Assembly (NCBI GenBank): GCA_023897205.1
Contig: JAHWDD010000003.1
Span: forward strand, 5,955,665 to 6,019,664
Direction: 5' to 3'
Length of the DNA: 64,000 bases
Origin: Exophiala sp. HKRS030
Lineage: Eukaryota; Ascomycota; Eurotiomycetes; Chaetothyriales; Herpotrichiellaceae
Shown here piece after piece: positions 58,568 through 64,000 of this stretch. The notes beneath the pieces are model-generated. The model had not been told where the DNA came from. It searched no databases and worked only from the letters and a program-made list of their open reading frames with translations. The position numbers were made by a program, and so were the translations under genes. The first letter of the stretch is position 1. Every line of letters starts with the position of its first letter.

Positions 58568-58616
58568 CCATCTCCGACTCCATCTCCGACTCCATCTCCG
58601 ACTCCATCTCCCACTC
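58568..58616. repeat. 12-bp tandem repeat, about four copies
   Basis: Units of CATCTCCGACTC, the last one changed to CATCTCCCACTC. The period of 12 gives short repetitive ORFs on both strands. Confidence 0.85.
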
Positions 58617-59567
58617 GATCGCCGTCTCAGGCTGATGCTTCTTCTCCTCAGGCATTGTTGCATCACAACCACCTCGCCGCACTTCCACCTCCACCCTCAT
58701 CCTCACTATCATCCTCACTACCACTCCTAATATCGACGGATCGCGTTTTGAACCTCCGCCAACACCAACACCAACGCCAACACCAATCCACCAACGCTCG
58801 TTCTCAACACTTGTCTTACCCTCCCGTCATTCACTCCAACACTTCTGCTGCTTCAACGGCGCATCATGATCATGAGCATCATCATCTTATCTTGCATGTG
58901 GTTCCAGATGTCAACCAGCCGCCCTTAGAATACCCACATCATTATCATTCCCACTCCTACTCCTCCTCCCACTCCCACTCCCACTCTCACTCGGCCCCAA
59001 CTCACCACATCCTAGTCAACGACACGCATGATCATCATGCTCATGACTTGACACTACATCCACCACTCCGCAAGAAGCCCAAATTAACCGCAAATCCTAA
59101 TCCCACCCCGATACCACTTCCTCACATATGCAAAAGCTCCATCCTGTCCCGAAGCCATCAATCCCTTCTCATCACGTCAACTCTTCCCGCCGACCTCAAT
59201 CTCAACCTCAACCTCAACCTCAGCCTCATCCTCAACCCATCGACAAAGCTTCCTCTCCTGCTCTCGACTCCCTCACACCATCGAGCCCTTACACCGCACC
59301 AACTCCCTACCTCTCCAACGCTCACCTCAGAAAAGAAAACCTCCCGCGTCCAACTCGAGTCACGGTGTCGAGACTACTTGTGGCCCTCCAGCCTCTTACA
59401 GTACCCAGCGCACACTTTCACAAGATCGAATTCGCCCTCTCGATCGCAGTAATAATAATAATATTAATAATCTTCCGCGAAACTCAAGTCACACAAACAA
59501 CCCGACTAACGCGTCCAATTTGGGTCCCAATGATCGATCCTCCGACTCTCAACATCTCCCGTCGCGT

Positions 59568-61657
59568 ATGTCTTCCATAAAACACGACGACGCGCTCACT
59601 CCAATTGATGGTCCGGCCAAAATCAAACCAATCCAACTTCACACCTCAATCCCCGGCCTGCCAGACACCGTGCCAGGACGCGATCCCCTGACTCCAGTGT
59701 CGATGATGAGTAAAGATGGTTCACCCACACCTGCTGACGCGGTCAGCGGTGATGATCGAGAAGCTCTAGACTCACAACTATTGAAACCCAATAATGCAGA
59801 GGATGAGAGTAAAGGCTCAAGCAGTGACGAACGGAAAAGTGAGGATCTTTTTTTAAACATTGCCAATTCCGACGCTACCCAAGGCAATCAGCAGCAGCAG
59901 ATCAAGGCAGAGAGGAGAAGGTCCCGAATATCTCTCCCATTTTTCTCCAGTACTCGACCCGCCACCAGCTACAAAGCATCACCCGTACATACCCAATTTG
60001 ACACATCAAGCGTGTCTGGCCGGTCAGATGCTCTTAATTATTACAATAAACGATCCTCCCTGGGACAACATGTTCCTGGTGCCTTGTCACGACTTCAAAA
60101 CCAAGACTCGACCATTCGTGGCCCTCCGGCTTCTTTTCTGCAAGAAACGCAGAGCAATGCCCGTTCAGAATATCCCCGACGAGCCTTGTCTCGCCGTTAT
60201 TCAAATACCAACCCAGACGCTCCAAGATCTCGTCCCAACACAGGTCGCAATAGTCGTTTGGTCTCCGAGTCTGCATTTTTGGATCGTCCACAGCCGGTCG
60301 ACCATAATACAACCGAGTCCACAATCTCAACCACAGCTCCATCGACCGTCTGGGATGAGCTCGATGACTTGAAATCGAGGATCCGAAAGCTAGAGTTGAC
60401 CGGGAAACTACCGCCATCGTCAGCCGCGGCAATGACATCGTCAGATCGACCCAAGACTGCCACTACCGCAGCCACAACCATGTCTTCGTCACCCAAACAC
60501 AAACCTGCAGTTCCATCTCTGACCTCGGCCATTGAAGGAATTCCATCACAAGTCCATCCCCTCCTCCACGAAGCCCTGGGCAATGCAAAAGCGTCTTTGA
60601 GTAGCGATGTCTATCAAAAACTGCAGGCGACCGCTCAAGATGCTTTGCAACTATCAATGATGATGAATCCAGAAGGCCAGATGGGCACTGGCAGTACCAT
60701 TGGGGTCTCGTCAATAACGGAACGACAAATTCGTCGTCGAACGGAAAGTATGTGCAGAAGTCTGACCGAGTTGGCGATTGCCATTCTGGCCGATCACAAA
60801 CCCACCGCCACTTCTGCCGTCCGACCTGCTAGTAGAGATGCCCTCCAACCACAGTCAGCAGGTCTACGAAGTCGAGGTTACAGTAATGAAGCCAGTGATC
60901 GGATACCGATAACTTCCAGAGTGCAATCTCGACTCGACAGCCGACGGACTAGTGTTCCATTGAGCTCGAATTTCAATCCTCCACCTGCTGCAGATAGTCC
61001 TTACCAAACCCCACCGGCTGCTTCGTCGGTGGTCAACCAAGGTTCCGCGGGGTCGAGAATGGGCCGAACATCTACGTCTCTCCGGACCAGACGACACGGA
61101 TATTTAGATGGAGCCACCGATGACGAAGAAGCTAGTCCTTCTGTACGACCAGTCAGCAGAGCCATGACGGAGTTGGGGACATATCGCCATTTGGCCAGAG
61201 ATCGCGCGGCATATTCACGAGAGTATACTGCACAACATCCCTTACCTGCCACGATGGAGAGTGCTCCGGTGACACGAAGTCCGATGCCAACCAACTTGAG
61301 CACGAATCTGATACCTCGACGGAAATATGCTTCCCCAAGTAGTGTGGTAGGAATGTCGAATGCAACGCCAGTGACTCCGAAAGAGCCCTGGGGACGAATC
61401 ACGATTGTACCGGCAGCATCGTCCAGCCCAATAGAGGCAACACCAGAACATCAAGCCGGGATCCGACCATCCAATTCGAGAAGAAGTCTGGGTTCACCAG
61501 TCGAATCAGCAGTGTTAGCAGCAGGCTGAGGGCGGCCAAGGCTGAAAGGAATGGCGTGGCGGATGGTCGAGGCACGCAAGAAATGGCATCATCAGGTCAA
61601 GAGTATGAGAATGTCGGGTTGGTTCGACATGGATTAGGTCACACTGGTGATTCTTGA
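59568..61657 (+). CDS. Ser/Thr-rich conserved-type fungal protein with a coiled-coil segment (one frame break)
   Basis: I cannot assign a function. The first ATG in frame is 59568. The protein is mostly low-complexity and Ser/Thr/Pro/Arg-rich, but has conserved-looking blocks: TSVSGRSDALNYYNKRSSLG with LSRLQNQDS, a likely coiled coil VWDELDDLKSRIRKLE, a helical region HPLLHEALGNAKASLS with YQKLQATAQDAL, and RQIRRRTESMCRSLTELAIA. The ORF stops at 61529 after VLAAG; adding one G to the GGG run at 61489-61491 instead gives SLGFTSRISSVSSRLRAAKA and a stop at 61655, 697 codons in total, so I take 61657 as the end. The same frame is open for about 450 bp upstream with no ATG, so the true start may be further 5' behind another indel or an intron. 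Similar fungal proteins are sometimes labelled 'LPXTG-domain', without evidence for wall anchoring. Confidence 0.7.
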
Positions 61658-63036
61658 GTCGTGAGTTGGGAGTCGTGAGTGGTGAGCACGACATTCTAAG
61701 CGCAGTTGTATCATATTGTACAATTCTCCCCAGTTAAGAGATGATTGTTTTGATTCTCGATATTTTTGATACCCCCCAACAGAGAGCCAGGCAAGATTGT
61801 TAGAGTAACTACGGTAGTTGGTTGATTCCTCGGCTCCAAATTCAGACAAGTAGATACGGAGTAGAATATTCTAGCAGATCGACAAAGAAAGTAGATCATG
61901 CAGCCTCGTCCGAGTGTGTGTGCAATGTGTGCAATGTCCCACACAATTCAATTCCATACCCTTTTTGGACGAAACATGATCTGCCTGTGAGCACACTTGC
62001 ACACATCCATTCACTCGTTACCATCTGTCTGTGTGCGCTGTGCAGTGTCGATTGGCCCAAGCACACACGCACGACTTGCAGGGTTTGCAGGATTTGCAGC
62101 ATCAGCCCAATCCTATGCAGGTCCTCATCCTCAGCAGAATTCTGCCGGGCCGGATATTGTCGTTCCTATGACTAAGAAAATACAAACCGCCAGCAGAGTT
62201 GGCGAATGGATTGGGCAACGCACATCGCAGCAGGCAACCACGTGCAGCAACAGCAACAGCAACAAGTACGAGGACGAAGACCGAGTGTCAGTACTGTAGT
62301 GAGTGAGAGAAAAAAAGATTCAAGCCTCTTTTTTTCTTTCCCCGCTTGTTCCTGTCGTCGAGTCATCGAGTCATCTCATCGGCTGGCCACACAGACGAGC
62401 ACGTTTCACGTCTTGAGTTGGACACGTTCGTCCACATCCACATCCACGTCCACGTTTCAGGCCTCAGTCGACGTTTATGAATTACGTTTTTTTCATTGTT
62501 CTTTCCAAAAAGCCTGCATGGCAATTTCGTGAGAAAATTTTTGGGTCGTCCAGTCTGCAATCGACATTGGGCCACGAACACTAACTAGGCCACGGAGTCA
62601 TAACCATAGTCATCCTCGACCAGCATCCTCCAGACAGCAAGGGCGGAGACACCACGGTCATGCCACATATGCCGGCGATGGCGGGATCTCAAGGGGACAG
62701 ATATGATCCCCAAAGGAATATTGACGACTTAAACCTAACATAGAAATCCACAGCAGCAGGCTAAAGCTAGTTAGCAGCCAGTACCTGGTGCACGCTGAGG
62801 TTAGCCTCAATGCCTCATCGCGCCGAACGGCCACTGGAGCAAGTTGTCTGGGCTAGTTAATACTGTAAGGCTAACTAACTAACGAACATCCAAGGAAGGC
62901 TACGGAAGCCCCGCAATAATAATGCGCAGATTGACGTATTGTCTTCTGAATTTCTGACTAACTACCAAGCATAATACTGTAAAGTTCTTTGACGTTCTGA
63001 GGACAACTTGACCCCAAGGCTCCAGCTTTCGTGAGC

Positions 63037-63058
63037 GTGCGTGTGTGTGTGTGTGTGT
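63037..63058. repeat. Dinucleotide (GT)n microsatellite
   Basis: About ten GT units with one GC interruption. Confidence 0.85.
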
Positions 63059-63975
63059 TGATGCTTGGTCAAGGGGCGATGGGCGGGGCGAAAACAGACA
63101 CACAAATACACACATACACATACATGAAAATGATGAGATGAGATGAGATCAGATGAGACGAAATGAGATATTGAAGCCTATAGGTGCCTATGCACGGAGT
63201 AGTAACTAGTCCAAGGCAAACAAAAACATACGCCATTTGATGCAATTGTCGTTGCCCTTGTCGCGTCTTTTGCCTTTGCGGCCCTTGCGGCTTTTGCCTG
63301 TTGGTTAGCGCCCAATGTTGTCGTCTTGAGTTTCATGACTTCTCACACACAGGTGAGACTCGAGACTGGAGACTCGAGCATTGAGACCTGGGTCGGTGAG
63401 CACCTTAAAAATCAACAACCAGCCGAGCCATGATTACCCATTCAGTGCCCATTCTTGTTGAGCACCATGTAAGGAGTAAGGAGTGAGCACCTTATCGAGG
63501 ACCACACGGGCGTTAATTGTAATTAAAGACTTGTTCGAATTGCCTACCTCGAAGGTCTTAGGCCTGTAGTCCTCATTCCACTCATTCCTTCATTCGAGCA
63601 CCTTAAAAAAAGAGTCCTCATGCCGTTCAATCCATCAATCCATCAATCCATCAATCAATCATCCAGTAGTATCCGTAGATCCACTCCCAACACCACAGTC
63701 TTCTACCGATTGGTAGAATGGTTGGATCGTGTTTGCCTGAGCCTTCGGGGGAGGGGGGCCCTGTGATCACTCCTGATCACTGATCAACGATCACTGCGGT
63801 GTGGTCAGGTCTGGTCTGGTATGGTGTAGTGTGTGGCCCTGGATGTGGCCTTGGAGTGGGTGCGGCAAAAAAAAGAGGACAAACCTTCCCCTCCCCGTGC
63901 CTCCACCATCATAATATGCTCCGATGTCGCCATAGCCAGTGAACATGACACATGGGCCCGCGATGAGGCCATAAG

Positions 63976-64000
63976 GCCATGAGACCATGAGACCATGAGA
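63976..64000. repeat. CATGAGAC tandem repeat, cut by window edge
   Basis: Three units of CATGAGAC at the end of the window, preceded by a related CCATAAGG unit; its full length is unknown. Confidence 0.7.

Larger units (their letters stand above)
56276..59567. other. Intergenic region with tandem tracts; possible 5' exon of the next gene at its right end
   Basis: 3.3 kb. It holds a GGTGGT/GTGGTT tract (56428-56455), the 10-bp repeat at 56561-56610, a CCATCAAGGCC-type repeat (57272-57313), and the 12-bp repeat at 58568-58616. From about 59110 to 59567 the frame of the downstream gene stays open without a stop or an ATG, so this part may be coding. Nothing else supported. Confidence 0.45.
61658..64000. 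other. Right-end intergenic region with simple repeats
   Basis: 2.3 kb. It contains a CAGCAA tract (62242-62261), a GT repeat (63037-63058), GATGA/GATGAGAT units (63128-63170), ATCCATCA units (63629-63655) and CATGAGAC units at the extreme right end (about 63976-64000). No gene supported; the last array runs off the window. Confidence 0.5.

Noticed and set aside
1..64000. tRNA, rRNA, CRISPR arrays, biosynthetic cluster
   Set aside because: I scanned for tRNA B-box-like sequence, rRNA, regularly spaced direct repeats and polyketide or peptide synthetase motifs and found nothing convincing; a covariance-model search would be needed to exclude small RNAs.

Overview
The window is nuclear DNA of a filamentous ascomycete (Pezizomycotina). 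Evidence: short GT-AG introns of about 45-120 bp with CTRAY-type branch sites, Zn2Cys6/fungal_trans regulators, an ergosterol C-14 reductase, fungal-specific families (PXA-domain protein, Atg27-like, Spp1/COMPASS), and two transposon copies carrying repeat-induced point mutation (RIP). A Eurotiomycete or Dothideomycete is plausible, but the sequence does not settle it.

Layout, left to right. 1-1230 (+): 3' part of a COMPASS subunit Spp1 homologue. 2261-3441 (-): tartrate/D-malate dehydrogenase-like enzyme, divergent from a fungal_trans regulator at 5543-7870 (+). 8921-10430 (-): Erg24 sterol reductase. 11172-12859 (-): interrupted MFS transporter. 14576-15806 (+): Atg27-like protein. 15991-19756 (-): large Zn2Cys6 regulator. 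22278-23699 (+): Tad1 tRNA adenosine deaminase, then an unrecognised protein at 23801-25132 (+). 25563-26841 (-): nucleoside hydrolase with an 8-nt microexon. 27345-31536 (+): PXA-domain protein split by a 2,285-bp intron. 31537-36762: gene-poor. 36763-38573 (-): CENP-B-type HTH protein. 40843-43038 and 50776-52971: two inverted, equal-length piggyBac-type elements with perfect 53-bp terminal inverted repeats. Between them lie the GTPase Rbg1/DRG1 (45214-46433, -) and cysteine dioxygenase (48281-49006, +). 53723-55081 (+): M20 metallopeptidase. 55142-56275 (-): metallophosphoesterase. 59568-61657 (+): Ser/Thr-rich conserved-type protein. The rest is intergenic DNA with microsatellites.

The genes are mostly unrelated housekeeping and regulatory genes. 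I see no biosynthetic gene cluster and no defence or toxin system.

The most useful results came from hand-splicing. (i) Ten one-base reading-frame breaks lie in six otherwise conserved genes. Nearly all are single-base losses at short G/C runs, which points to uncorrected sequence error more than to decay; with the bases restored, every gene length becomes divisible by three. (ii) An 8-nt microexon rebuilds the DxDPGxDD active-site motif of the nucleoside hydrolase. (iii) One fungal intron is about 2.3 kb long. (iv) The piggyBac pair differs by CpA/TpG-to-TpA transitions and lacks the usual TTAA flanks.
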